Assembly (NCBI GenBank): GCA_027886175.1
Contig: JAJNNQ010000075.1
Coordinates: 33,882,501 to 33,946,500, forward strand
Direction: 5' to 3'
Origin: Phylloscopus collybita
Taxonomy: Eukaryota; Chordata; Aves; Passeriformes; Phylloscopidae
Length of the DNA stretch: 64,000 bases
The notes under the pieces were generated by a model that saw nothing but the letters and a program-made list of their open reading frames with translations, was not told the origin of the DNA and searched no databases. A program made the translations under genes and the position numbers. Each line of letters starts with the position of its first letter. Within the stretch, counting starts at the first letter, position 1. This document shows, one piece after another, positions 24,032 to 37,300 of this stretch.

Positions 24032-26284
24032 CCCAAACACCCCTGGGGTACATCTAAGAGATACTTAGAAAAAGATACCTTAAAAAAAAAAGGAATTCAC
24101 ACATAAAATCTGCCTAGACCCTCAGTCTAAAGCATCCCCTTTGGATACACCAGCTTCACTGTCTCATGAAACTAAGCAGGCAAAGAAATACAGCTTTTCC
24201 CAGAGCTTCCAGTAGTAGTTGCAGTGAACTCCAAAGCTCCCACTTCTGCACTATACTCACTTCCAGGTGTTGCTCCTGTGAGTTCACACTCATAGGCTCC
24301 TTAAAATGAAGTTCTCAAATCTGAATGTTTTGTACAGGACTTAACAAGCATTTAACGGGGGACAGACACTATATAAATTACATATATATCGTTTTCTTCA
24401 TTAAAGAAAAAAGGAATCTAAAATATGTGAACAATTCACATAAAAGACAGTAGAACCTACTTTTAGTACAGTAGGAGTTCTGAAAGGAGTGAATTTGAAA
24501 AAGGGAGGTTAAAATTTTGCTTTTCTTGAATACACTGCTGATATTTTATGGGAAACCCTTAATTGTATAGGACTGTATCTCACACTGCACAATAAACAGG
24601 ATCCTAAAGTCTCGTCTCCTGAAATTCTAGTATCTATAAATATGCCATTCACATGCCTGAAATGGCCTTACATGGTCAAAATGCTGTAGGAAACATTTAT
24701 TGTTGTATCCAGTTGAAGGCAGATGGACACCATCAATCTCTCACTATCTCCTGGAGGTAAACTCTGTCATCTCTGTTTCGCAGAACGGCTCTTCATTTAT
24801 ATTCTCCTTAATTTTACTTCTGAATACATAACAGAAACTGTAGTCCCTCTTCTGTGGTAGAACATAGTATTTAAGAGGTCACTGTGTGCATAATGTTAAT
24901 GCAAAAGTCAAGAAATACGCAGTTATATTGATCATATATTGGACGTCTCTTCAGTTCTGCAAGCAAAACCTGCTATGAGCATGCATATAGCACTAAAAAC
25001 TGAGAACAGCAGTGTAGGTCAACAGTCAGTATTTTTACTGCTCAGGCAATATGATTTGTTTTGCTGTTAGGCAGGAGATATAATTTTTATTTCTCAATAT
25101 AAAATAAAAATAGAAAATAATTTTAAATAAACAGCATTGTTACTGTCCCCTGTCCACCTAACTTACATATTTATGTTATCAGTATTGAGAAAACAAGTGA
25201 AACCAATGTTTTCCATCCTATTTACAGTAAGCAGGTTTAGTTGGAAAATGAGAACCAATAGCTACAGTTATACATTAAACCTCTCTCTGAAAACTCTGCT
25301 GTGGGTAAAACACACATTTTTTGTTGGTCCACGATTTGCAAGAACAAATCCACAGTCAGCAGAATTCTGAAGATAGTTAAGCCTAATTCTATTTCTTTTT
25401 CAGTTAATTGTGATTCTGCTTTAAAGGCTTTGTTCACATCGCTGTACATGTGGGTACAAAGTTATGGTTCTGATTTGATGTTGGTATTGCAGCAAAATGT
25501 GCATGAATTTGAAGGCTGCTAGTAATTTGCACCTCAGTATATCAGATCAGAATCAGACCTTAAATAGATAGTTATTTTCAGGAAAACATCTGCAAAGAAA
25601 GCTCTGAAACTGCATTTTGTGCAAAGCACCTAAGGGTAGGTAAGCCAAAGTACTCTGAATTGAAAATATACTCAGATCAACAAATGGATGGGAACAAAAA
25701 ATTCCATTTTTTCCTATTATTTTGTACCTTGAATTTGCCAAATGAGGAGAATGGGATGGGAGCTGGAATCCAGCAGTGGACAGTGAGCATAAACCCTTTC
25801 CTTCTGTGTCTGCCTGTCAGGCTGAGTGCTCTGGAGAAAAATGCTCTGCTGAGCCTCCTCTTCCTCTTGGGAACAATGGGACTTAAAGTATTTATTTAAA
25901 GAAAATCCACACCATAAAGTTATCACACAAAACAATAGAGAACAGCATTTTCCAAAGAGTAGATGTTCTAGATTGTTTAATACACCCACGGAAAGAACAG
26001 ATATGTCCTACCAAATCAAAACAGTTTTGTTTTGTTTTTTTTTATGTTCTGAAGTTCAGTTAAGGTTGTCATACAGAGGAGACTACCACAACAGGACCTT
26101 GAAAATGAGTTTGTAGGGGGTTTATTATAGTAGAATTATTCTATGAAAAGCTTACTGTTTCTTTTATCATACTGTATTTCAAATATCTTCAGAATAGTAA
26201 CGATACAGTTAGCAGCACCTCATGGTTGACTCAGAGATAAAAAAGTCCCCTCACTTTTTAGTTGAGAATAAAAATAAATTCGCA

Positions 26285-26888
26285 GCCAGAAAGCCTGGGC
26301 TGCACCAACAGAAGTATGGCCAGTAGGTGAAGGGGGGAATTCTGCTCCAGTCTCATGCAACCCCACCTGGAGTGCTCCAGTGCATCCAGCTCTGGGGACC
26401 TCAACATAAGAAGGGCATGGACTTGTTGGAACAGAGGAGGGTCACGAAAATGTTCAGAGGTCTGGAGCACCACTCCTGTGAGGAAAGGCTGTAAGAGTTG
26501 GGGTTGTTCAGCCTGGGGAAGAGTCCAGAGGCATCTCATTGCCACATCTCAGTACTTATAGGGAGGGTATAAGAGAGATAGGGACAAGCTTTTTTACAGG
26601 GGCTGTAGGACAACGGACAATGGGTAATAGTTTTAAACTAAAAGAGGGTTGACTTAGATGAGGTAGGTGAAAGAAATCTTCTACAATGAGAATACTGAAA
26701 CACTAAAACAATGTACTGGAACAGCTGTGGTTGCCCAGAGCTCCATCTAACCTGACCTTGAAGGTTTCCAGGGATGGGTCATCTACCACCTCTCTGGACA
26801 ACCTGAACTAGTGAAAGATGTCCCTCTGGGTGAATTGAAGTAGATGGCTTTTAAAGGTTCCTTCCAACCCAAACTATTCTAAATTATT
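26285..26888 (+). mobile_element. CR1 LINE, 3' end, decayed
   Basis: This is the longest CR1 copy in the window. It has the recognisable order of CR1 3' segments: a GTGCTCCAGTGCATCCAGCT-type stretch, GTTGGGGTTGTTCAGCCTGG near 26500, the TGGTTGCCCAGAG stretch near 26729, CTGGACAACCTGAACTAGTG near 26800, and the 3' tail GGTTCCTTCCAACCCAAA followed by an ATTCTA-type terminus. It lacks reverse transcriptase and is full of substitutions and small gaps. It lies in CPA6 intron 1, in the same sense as the gene. Confidence 0.9.
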
Positions 26889-28660
26889 TAAGCAGGCCTA
26901 ATGAAAAACTCTTTGATTTATTCCACCGTACTCCTACCAAGATTACCACCAGAGATGCTAGTCTGAGGCTGCAGTGCAGTCATATAGCCAAACCCTGCTA
27001 ACCTGCACTAGTGGCCACCTGCTGCCACGGCAGTCAGTTGTGCTGCTGCTCTTCCAGCAGCCTCTGCTCAGGGACTGGAACTACTCTGCCTACAGCAAGA
27101 GAATTCCAGGAGCACAGAGAGAAAAAAAAAAACCCTACTTCTTAATTTTTTTTCACCTCCGGGACTAATCAACAGCTTATCAGGCTGTGATTTGGCTGCT
27201 GCAGAGCCTCTGTGTTTGTGCTGGCGCAGGGAAGGAGCAGGAATGGCTGGGTTTTGGTACCTGCCTGTGTAACTTGAGTCTGTCAGTCTCCCTGTGCACT
27301 GGGGACAGTTGTCTGAAACCAGTTAATTCTAGGTGTGTATTCCAAGGAGCACACCGTGGCTTCACCTCAGCAGAATTTGGGGTCTTGATCAGTCTCAACT
27401 GCCTGATTCCTCTCCAGATCTGTGTCAATGAAACAATCACAAATGAGTGTTTCAGACACAAAGGGAGAATAATATGATGCTTATTTTCAAATAATTACTG
27501 AAATTGCAAAACCAAAAAAAAAAAATTTACCTTGGTACTAACCATCATCCTATGGGGTTTTGAGGCAAAGGGATTTCAATATGCTTAATGTCTGAAGAAG
27601 ATGTAAGCCCTTCTTTACATAACGAACAAGACTGGCATGATAGGGCCTACAGAAAAAATAGCCTCTATTTGTTAAATAGGTTGGTGTTAGGCAAACAATA
27701 GCCATTACATGTCAAGAAAGCAGGGAAGACATTTAATTAAGTACATTTTATTAATAACTCTGTCCTTTTTGTCACAGCACAGTTCCATATTTTCAGGGAA
27801 ATAAACCTTGGACCTTTTCAGCTTTCAGGGAAATAATGTTTGAACTGTATAGCACAGGCAGCCAAAAACACCCTCTGCCCAAAATTTACACCAAATAACA
27901 GGAGTCACCGTGCAAGCACAATGCCAAGTCTGGGCTGCTAACTCAGATCTCTCTGCAGAATGAGCTTGTGTCCTTGCCAGTAACACACAGTGTAAACATA
28001 CCCAGTGGCACAACGACAGCACAGCATGTCCTTATCCTGCTCCCTTATCAACCGGCTGGATCTCTGATCCATCTGCCTGTGGTAGCAACAGTGGTAAAAA
28101 ACGTAAATGGAGATCATTGATAGAACATAAAATCTAAGTAATTTGCTTTTCCTTGTGAAAAATCAAATTGTTTCACCTTCAGTTTGTTCTGCTCAGGTTC
28201 TTTTATTTTGATTTACCAGAAGCAGCTCTCTTAGTTTTGAAATAGTCATGTAGTCATGTTTTGATATGGCCAAAAAAAAACAAAAAGGCTTCAGAGGAAA
28301 TCAAAGCATTTGTGTATAAAGGATAAAATCTTCTGTATTCACTATGCAGCAGCATAAAAATAATTACTGGTGTATTTTCCAAGGCCTAGCCTAGAATATA
28401 AACTGCAGTGAAATATTTAATTATGCAGGCTTTGATCACTACTGCAAGGGTTTTTTCTGTTCAACATTAAGTTGTCCTGGGAGAGTGGTGATTGTCCCTC
28501 TGAAGCAGCTGCAAGGAGCAGGAAACACAGGAACAGAGGGCTCCTGTGTCCAGACCAGGTCTTGGGTGGAACCCTGCCTGCTTGCCATGGGCTGTGCAGT
28601 GTCTGAGCACATTTGGTGTATCATATCTCTCAGAGGCCCCAGGCAAAGGGATGTCATCTG
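26889..28660 (+). other. CPA6: CPA6 intron 1, between CR1 copies
   Basis: Unique-looking intron sequence with short A runs. I see no exon, RNA gene or recognisable element. Confidence 0.6.
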
Positions 28661-28900
28661 GTCATAGAATCATAGAACCATAGAATCATTTAGTTTATAA
28701 AAGACCTTGAAGGTCACTGAGTCCAACTGGTAACCTAACGTAGCAGAGTCCACTACTGACCCACGTTCCTAAGCACCACATCCATATGTGTTTTAAAGAA
28801 CCCCGGGAATGGTTGAGACTGGTGACTCAACAATGTCTGTGGACAGCCTATTCCAATGCTTGTCAACCCTCTCAGTGAGGAAGTTTTTTTATCAATCTCT
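28661..28900 (-). mobile_element. CR1 LINE 3' fragment (antisense to CPA6)
   Basis: On the + strand it opens with the complement of the CR1 3' terminal octamer, repeated three times (ATAGAATC-like). Then comes AAAGACCTTGAAGGTCACTGAGTCCAAC and the typical stretch ending in CCTATTCCAATGCTTGTCAACCCTCTCAGTGAGGAAG. Similarity fades after about 28900, so the 5' truncation point is approximate. Confidence 0.88.
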
Positions 28901-31900
28901 GTCAGACAGATGCATGACAAAGTTGCTGATCTACTCTTGCCAGGTGGTTCTGGGCCAACACAGAGAGAGAAATGTGGGTGTTTCATGCTCAAACTGGGTG
29001 AGGGAGGACTTAGGGTCTTCAGCCTTTCCTCCTGTCTACAGCATTTGTTGTTCACCACATGAAGTAGTTGTATCTTTCAAGGCCTTACCTCTACCCTTAG
29101 CTGCCAAAAAATCTCTATCAAATTAGAAAGTAGGTGTCCAGTGAATTCAGGTGCTTTTGCAGTTCAGAAGCAAGTTAAGATGTGTCACAGACCTGGAGAC
29201 AACAAGACAATCAGTGCCCCTGCTAGCATCCACTCCCTCTATTCTTAGTTCTTATCCAGTGGGTGGCATGCCACCCATCAGTGTGTTATTTTTCCCATAT
29301 TCATCCCTCTTCATTGGACCTATCACCCCTTCTTTGTAACAAACTGGTGGTTTTCTTACTATATGATGAGTGATGGACAAAAAGACACCTCAAAAGTCTC
29401 GTAGTCAGCACAGGCTGCCCCTGCCTGACCAAGGTGCAGGACAATTGGTAATGAATTAGTATGTATCACCCACAAACATGAGAAAACAGTATAGAACCAT
29501 AGAAAAATTAGATCTCTTAAGCCTCGGGGAGATTATGGAAAAGGGGAGCAAAGTCATTGCCCTACATGTTATGAGGAGTCAGTATAGAGTAATGCCCAGG
29601 ATGAGTTAAGCGTTATATCTCTTTTTTTATGAGGGGCAACCTCTCCAAATCCTATGAAAGGTCCACAGAGGAATGGTGAGTGAAGGGCTCCATGGGCCAG
29701 GAAAACCTGATTTTTTGCTTCTGCTGAATGAAACTATGAGGAGTGAGGGCAAACCCCACAGATTTTACCTTGTTTGTTGAGATCAGTCCTAACAATTTGC
29801 AGACAGCGAGACAGTGCCATGAAACAGTTTAGGGTACAGAATAGCAGAGAATGAGGGATGCACACTGTGCTCTGTGAAATCTGATCTTTCTGCATTGTTT
29901 GCCTTTAATCCAGTGACCATTATCTCTACTGAAAAAATACATGTGAGCTTTTATGTGTGACAACTGCACTCGGGGTGGTCTTTGAATTAGAAGGCATTTG
30001 GTCCCAGAGCCTGCAGCAAGTCACGCCACTGCAGCCTGCACAGTTACATCAGGAAAAAAGAAGCAGGCAGGAGAGGAAAAGCCTTCTCCTGGGTGGTTAA
30101 AGGGGACAGGTCTGTGAAAACTAGATCTGAGGAAAAAGATTCCTAATATTCAGGTATATTTACTGTGAAGTGCCATTAGCTGAGGGAAGAGACATACATT
30201 TTAAATGTTTATTCCACAAGTAATGGATCTACCAGATTTCAGTTATCTTGTTAGAGCTAATGAAATACAGTCTTAATGGAGTGGCTAATAGCTGGCCAAT
30301 AAAAATGAAAATAATAATTCTGTTTAAACATAAAATAATTAGAAAAAAACAAAAAAAATACTTTATGCAGAAGAAAAATGCAGAGATCTTACTGGGAGGA
30401 CCAGTTTTACAGCACCCAATGGAAAAATTAGTTATTAGGGTGGATGTAGCAACAAAAGTCCCTCTGGATCACTGGAAAACATTACTTTTTTCAGGAGAAA
30501 AAAAATAGCACAAACTTCAAGCAAACAAAGTAGGAATTCTTAAATTAGTTGCTGCATAAAGAACTTCACGTCTTACAAGAAGAGATAAATAAATGGGTGA
30601 ATTTAAGGTAATATTTCTAAAGGTATAAAATTGCAGAGAGAGTATTTATTTCTAAACTGCGTGGCTATGAAACACCAGATGCCATACAATGAAGTAATCT
30701 CAGAACAAGACTGGGATCTGTTGCCTGTGAGGAACACGCAGATGCTTGCTTTTAGCAGTGACGCCTTGCTCATAAAACAGGGACACCAAACACTCCTCAC
30801 ACCATTCAAAACCTGTGTCCCCGTTGCGTGTGGGATTTTGTTGTTTTAAGCTTAATTATTGCTCATGCAAAACAAAGAAAGGAGAGTTTTAAATGACAGT
30901 TTATGAAGAGAGAAGTAAGAGTTGTCACATGTTATGTTAAGGATTAACTGAAGGAAATGTTGCCTCTTGGTTGAGCTTGGCAGCCAAAGAGGCCTCTGCT
31001 GTTTTGGCCGCACATTTTCCTGACGTATGGCTTAGGTCACTCCTCTCTATTTTACAGCACTGAAAATGGAAGCACAATAGAAAGATATATTTTTCGTTTG
31101 AGACAGAAAAAACCAAAATTCCAACATAAACACAAAGAATCACCTCATATATTGTGCTGCTTCTTGCATAATATAAGTGTTTGGCAGCTTGTTTTTAGCC
31201 ATGGAGCATGCCAACTCAATTTTCCATGAAACCTGATGTAATGATAGCTGGTCACAAAAAAAAAAAAGCATAATAAGAAAGAAGCTGCAGAAATGTGGAG
31301 CCAACAATTTAAGGGTTATATAAAGCTCTGCATTTTTGTGGTATTAATTGACATAGCATATCAAGTGTAGCTCAAAATACAAATATTTTGCCCATTGCAG
31401 CTTTATAGACTGCAGTAATTGCAAATGGAAATTAATTCACCCTATGAATTTATCCCAGTGTACAATGTAAAAAATACAATTTAAATTGAAAGTGTATAAA
31501 AGCAGAAAATGTGATATCTGGATTTTAAAAGCTAAAATAACAAAATAAAAATACCCACAACTCTCCATTTGGGTTCTGAATTTAGGGTTTGGTGAACATG
31601 TACTGTTGTTGCAAATTAAAAAAAAATACACAAAAACAACCTTTTGTTTGCATTTTTGATAAAACCCATCAAAGCAACTGTCCTTTTCTAGGAGAAAATG
31701 TAGAACAAAGCAGAGAGTTTCAATATGGGTCACAGGTTCCATAATTTGTGCATTCAAAATAGCATAAAACAATACAAACATTATATAATTTTTCATCTGA
31801 AATTCCATCTCACATGTCGAGACCATTTCAGTCAAATTGAGATAAATCCTATTTACCTGCCAAAAACCTGGCAAAATCAAATAGACCAACCAACCTTCCC

Positions 31901-34215
31901 TAGCTCAGCATTTCACCTTTAGATGAGAGTAAGTGCATAGAAGCTCTATCTCATAAAAACACTGGGTGCTACAGCAGCAGCAGGAGATTTTGAGTGAAAA
32001 TGCTGCTTGGGGGACATATCTTGGCAAGCAGCAGCTCCCTGATGGAAATAGCATTTGGCATCAAAAGTTCTCTCACAGAAGGCCTATGTACATAGTTTCT
32101 CAGCTGTCTTTTTCAAAGAACCTTTCCTTTTGCTGCCTGTGCAGGTGCTGAGCTGAGATTACAGCCTGCTGTGTAAAAACCTGCACCTTTTCCTCATTCC
32201 TGCCTCTCAGTTCTCACCCCTCTTCTACTTCATTGTCCTCATCTCTCCTTGCAAACAGCCTGCAGAACCATTCTGGGTAGGGATTGAGGCATTTTACTAC
32301 CCCCTGGCTCAGCACGTAATTCCAGATCTTTGCTGTTGTGTGACTGCAGTATAATCAGGCAATAGCAGTTTCTGCTCTAAAATGGGTCTTTTGGACAGTG
32401 GGCCCAGACAGTATGATAAATAGCTGTCTTACCCAGGTGAAAATAAGCTCAACAATTTTTTATTATTATGAATGTTTCCAATTTAGGGATTTGGTTTCAG
32501 TTGGACAGAAGGGAAGAAATGCTGATGGGATGATTTGTTTAAGGAGCTAGCAGCTCTCTTCTGCATTTTTGTGAGTTATTTTATCAAGAGAGATCTTAAA
32601 TCATGCTTAGGAAATTTTCATCAAGTATCAACAGACAAAGCTCTGTTTTGTAATAAGTATATGTGAGCAATGCTGAGAAATAACTGATACCTGAGTGCAA
32701 GACTACACTGACACCCTCTGAACTCGGTATCCTGTTCTGCTGGATCTCTTTTGGATTTTGTTGGTGTATTTGCTTGGGTTTAGTAGTTTTCTCTGTGTGA
32801 GAGTTGGAAACAGGGATCAAAAAAGAGGAGTAAGTAAGAGGTCATTAACAATAGCTCTGAGAGACATTATCTACCCTGGTCATTTCAGTCCAGTGTAACA
32901 CATGCTGGATGAAGTTGATAGCAATATCTCTTTTCTTTAGAAGTTACAAGTGTATTTTTATACCTTCACACAAGTATGTGCATCATTATCCATGATACCT
33001 CCAAACCTGGTAAGTCAAAGCAATGAACACAAAGGTAACTGGCTTTCCTACAGAAAGTATGAACAGCATGATGTCATGCAGTCAGGTAGACTAAACAATC
33101 TGTCTTTTTCAGATAAAAACTATAAAACCTTAAGAAACATTTACTGTATCAGGTATGTGATGAAAATTACTGTAATAAATCTGGGATGGTTTAGAAACTG
33201 TTCCCAGGACAATTACAGAATGCCCTAGGCATTTGCTGTCTGTCTGTTCTTAGGCAGAACATGTTTACACCATGTTTCATAAAGCCAACTTTTGCAGCAT
33301 GGAGTGTTTTATTCTAAGAGCACAGCAATGAATTGCCTAAACAAAATTAATGACATAAAACCTCAAATGGCAAGCTTGGTATTTCAGTGACAAAGGCACA
33401 ATACCTAGAGGAGATCTCTGCATTTGTGGTTTGTTGTAGCTTAGCAAATTAGATTCCAGATTGATGTTAAACAAATAATCAGTGTGGTAATGCTTTTTAA
33501 CAATTAAGTAATGAACAAATGTAATGGCATGTCTCAAGAAATCAGTTGTAAGCTGTTTTAACAATGCATAAAACATCTGCTTATTACCACATGCCACACG
33601 GCTCCAGCATGGAGAGTGGCACTAATGGAACACTAATGACCCTTGCTGTGTGTTGTGAGTGCCCTGAGTCTTTCTCAGCAGCCCCTTCACCACCCTGCCC
33701 TCTTCCAGAAGAGCCAAAACCATCATGTCACATTCAGTGACTGTTCAGTGGCTATTTGGAGCCGTGACTCAGTTGTAGCCACACCTTGAACTTTGAAAAC
33801 ACAGAGTCACTGCTGTGCCAGTCAAGAGTTTTGGCAGAGCAGCCAAGGTACTGTAGGGAGGTTTTAATGGAATTACAACAACAAAATCAGAATCCAGCCA
33901 AACATGAATGCTCCTTAATTTGAGGAAAAGGTGATTACCAGGCAAAGAGGTGAAATTTTCACAAGTTTCAGTTCAATATTAAGCCATTTTTATATCTGTG
34001 GAAGTAAAAACCTTACCATCTAATAAGAGCTCTAACTTTTTTGTTTAGCAGAGCTCCCCAAAAGTAGATTATGTTTCTTTTCTTGGTAGCATAAGGGATT
34101 CCCAAACCCTACTGCTTTATTTCTCTGCTTAAACAATATTTTTCAAGTCATACTTTTCCTTCAAGCTTATAGTTTTGTTGTCCCTTTAGATAAAATAAAT
34201 AACACTGCCATCTGA
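28901..34215 (+). other. CPA6: CPA6 intron 1, unique sequence
   Basis: AT-rich intron DNA. The longest open frame (31437-31889, minus strand) is an AT-rich chance frame with no recognisable family. No exon, RNA gene or clear transposon was seen. Confidence 0.6.
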
Positions 34216-34347
34216 TTTGGGGGGTTTTTGTGGGGTGGGGTTTTTTGTTTTGTTTTGGTTTGTTTGTTTGTTTTGGTTGTTTGTCTTGTTTGTTTTGTTT
34301 TGGCTGTTCGTTTGGGTGGGTGGGTGGGTGGGTTGGGGTTTTTTTAC
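34216..34347 (+). repeat. T/G-rich simple repeat with TGGG run
   Basis: The tract is G and T almost only: (TTTTG)n/(TTTG)n followed by five GGG runs in GGGTGGGTGGGTGGGTGGG, then GGGG. It is strongly strand-asymmetric. On the + strand, which is also the CPA6 RNA sense, it could form G-quadruplexes. Confidence 0.92.
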
Positions 34348-37300
34348 CTATTAATTTCTGGGGAAAACCACAGACATTGATTCAGGAACCTGCATAATTC
34401 TGGGTAGTATTGGCTAAGATAATTCCTGTGTTGAACAGATGATAGTAAACAAAATGTTTTCTCCAGAAGTTACTAAATTCTCCTAGGTGAATGAAACTGT
34501 AATGCATGTTAATTCATCTTAATTCATGTTGTGATGAGAATTTCCCAACCTCACTCCACATTTCTACACAAATATTTGTATCATTTAGCCATAAACTGAG
34601 TTTATTAAATGAAATAAGATACTCTGTACTTCATTTTACAAACATTTCTCCATAAATTAAGTCATATTGGTAACAGATTTTGAGCCCAGCTAAGTTCAAA
34701 GCACTAGAAATATCAAGATAAACTATTTAAAGGGTCACTTTTTGTTTTAAATTGTCAAGAAGTAACTTCAACCTTTTGTTAAAAAAAAAATAAGTATGTT
34801 GGTGATCACAATACCTCCCATTAAATTGTAAATGTTTTATGTTGTACTTTTGGGATATCAATCACAGGACCCATAAGCAAAGAGTCAGTGAAGGAAAGAG
34901 TCTTCCAGGCATGACACATCTGGTTCTTTGGCAGCCTAAACAGACTTTATAATGTCAGCTTTAAATTGGGCCTTTAAGCTTGCCACATGCTTTATCTGGT
35001 GATGGGCTGTCTGGATTGCCATGTGTTCCTGCTAGCAGAAAGAAGCTTTAACATTTAATATTTAGGTTTATTCCCCTCCCTTCTCTCTCTTCAGATGATC
35101 TCCATGCAGGAAACTTTCACACTCAGTCCTCATGCTTAGGACTTATGGCCTTGCTCTTCTAAGCCTCTAAAAAGGCATTTCTGATTGGGACTGGGACAAA
35201 TGTACATTACTACAAGAACTGTGATCCTGCATCACCAACAGTTCTGCACTCAAAGACATTCAAAAAAGACCTCCATCTGTAGCAGACTCTTGATGCATCC
35301 ATTGGTCAGAAACTTCTCAATTGCTTTCTTTACTAAACTAAGGCTCTGTTACCAAAAATCTAATACTAGAGGAAGTCAGCTGTAAACTGTATTTGTCAGT
35401 TACAAAAATGAATCTAGAATCAACTGGGTATGTCATCATAGATTGTAAATGGGCCCATTTGTGTATATCTTGATTTAATGTGTTCTGCAGAGGCACTTCA
35501 CTACTTTTAGAAGTAGATGGAATCTGCTGTTAGGGAAAAATGTGTCTTGAGTATCTCCTGGATGTTGAGCCCTAATAAAACATAAAATTGCTTAAAAGGA
35601 GTATCAGTAGTTTCCAAATTAAGTGACATAGGGAATAGAGGAATTTAAATAGTTCGCTGTTAGTCTGTTCCATTTCTGGATTGGTTACAGCATCCTGGTA
35701 TACTTGCCCCTACATCTGACACTTCAGTCTGTATGTAAAATACTTCCGAAGTTATGGAGTAAGTTATATTCTGGCTAATCTTAAGAATTAACTTTATTTT
35801 TTTTTTCTGCTCAGACCATGCAATCAAAAATATCTGAAATATCATGGAAAATAAGTTTCCACTGTGAACCTATGTACTTAAAGCCAGCAGGTAAATAGAC
35901 TAATGCTTTTGTTTTCCAGTATCCATAATTTCTTAAACTTCTCTTAGAGTCTGCACAAAACGTTTGAACATTCCAAGTCAGCAGTGGCCGTGAAAATAGA
36001 GGATTTCAGGTGTCACCCCTTGCTGACTCTGTGTGCTATTTGTCAAAAGTGCCACTGACTGCACAGTATGTTATGCTGAGTGACAGTGAAGTGTTTTCAT
36101 AAAAAAAGTCTTCTAAGCAGCCTTTCCCCTCGGTGCCTCCATCTTCTTCATTGCATTCCCTGTTCTTGTGATAATGGTGCTCTCACTTCTATTCCAATTT
36201 AATGCTTATTTAGAAATTGTTACTGCCATCAAACTTCAGACCAGAAATCGGCCACAGAATGGTTTATCAATATTTCATAAGCTAATATAAAAAGCCATTG
36301 TAGTGTGGTATTAGTAAGTATGCTGTTAAACTAATTTGAAAATCAATAAAATAGTTTCACTTATGACATTGGTATCAGAGAGCATAAATAAAAGAGTTCT
36401 ACTTCTTCCCTTTTTTTTCACTGTTAAATAGTAATGTGACAAGGGAATTCAACAGCTACTCTGCTCTTTGGAGCATTCCCAAAGGCAAGTTTTAGGTGTT
36501 GCTCATTAAGTGTGAACATTAAGGAGAATTATAGAATCAGGAATCTCTTCACTTTCACATCCAAAGTGAGAGCAAATGGCAAGCTAGCAGCCACCCTGCT
36601 CTGCTCCCTAAACCAGCCATGGGTCTGGTGTATTTCTGTATTTTACTGTATTTATCTGGTCATGTGTGATAGCATGGTCATTTACAACAGTAACATCACA
36701 GCACCAGGATGCCTCTTACTGCTGTGGCAGCTGTATCAAACTGTGTCAGATTAACAGGCTTCTTGTAGGCAAACAGCACCCAAAATACTCATCTACCCAG
36801 GGAATTAAGTATCTGTTAACTTTATCTGATAGTTTCCTTGTTACACAGTTCATTCTCTTGGCAATTGACCTTCAGAATAAATGTGAAATGCAAACCTCAG
36901 AGCAGGAAAATGAGCCCCTAAGATCTATCAAATCAGTAAAATGCATCACTATTAGCTCAGACAGAATGCTTCCTAATTTAAGGCTGACATTTATATGTTT
37001 CTCTAAAATAGCTAAACATGAATACTGAAGAGACAAAAGAAGTTAGAAACATCAGAATTAGTAGTTAAACTTTTACATCACCTAATTTCTAAAGTGAGGG
37101 TAATGGCATGAGCTTCTACAATCTGTAAGAACAGGGGATTTATGGGTTTGCAAAAGACCTTTAGAAAGCTATGTATATCTGTAAGTGAATCGTTAAAATA
37201 TTTTATGGGGAGATTTTGAAGAAGAGTGCTTTGGTTTCATTGACACTTGCTTAAAACTGTAATATTTCACATAAGAGTCTAATGTGAAGCTGAGAAAGAT

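Larger units (their letters stand above)
19302..26280 (+). other. CPA6: CPA6 intron 1, first part
   Basis: The first ~140 bases are still CpG island; the rest is AT-rich intron. It contains a 20-bp minisatellite (21117-21175), a 39-A tract (20916-20954) and an AAAC repeat near 24008-24029. No further exon or RNA gene was recognised. The open frames here are short and unlike known proteins. Confidence 0.7.

Noticed and set aside
31437..31889. 150-codon minus-strand frame rich in Phe, Ile, Tyr
   Set aside because: AT-rich chance frame in intron 1, with no recognisable domain.
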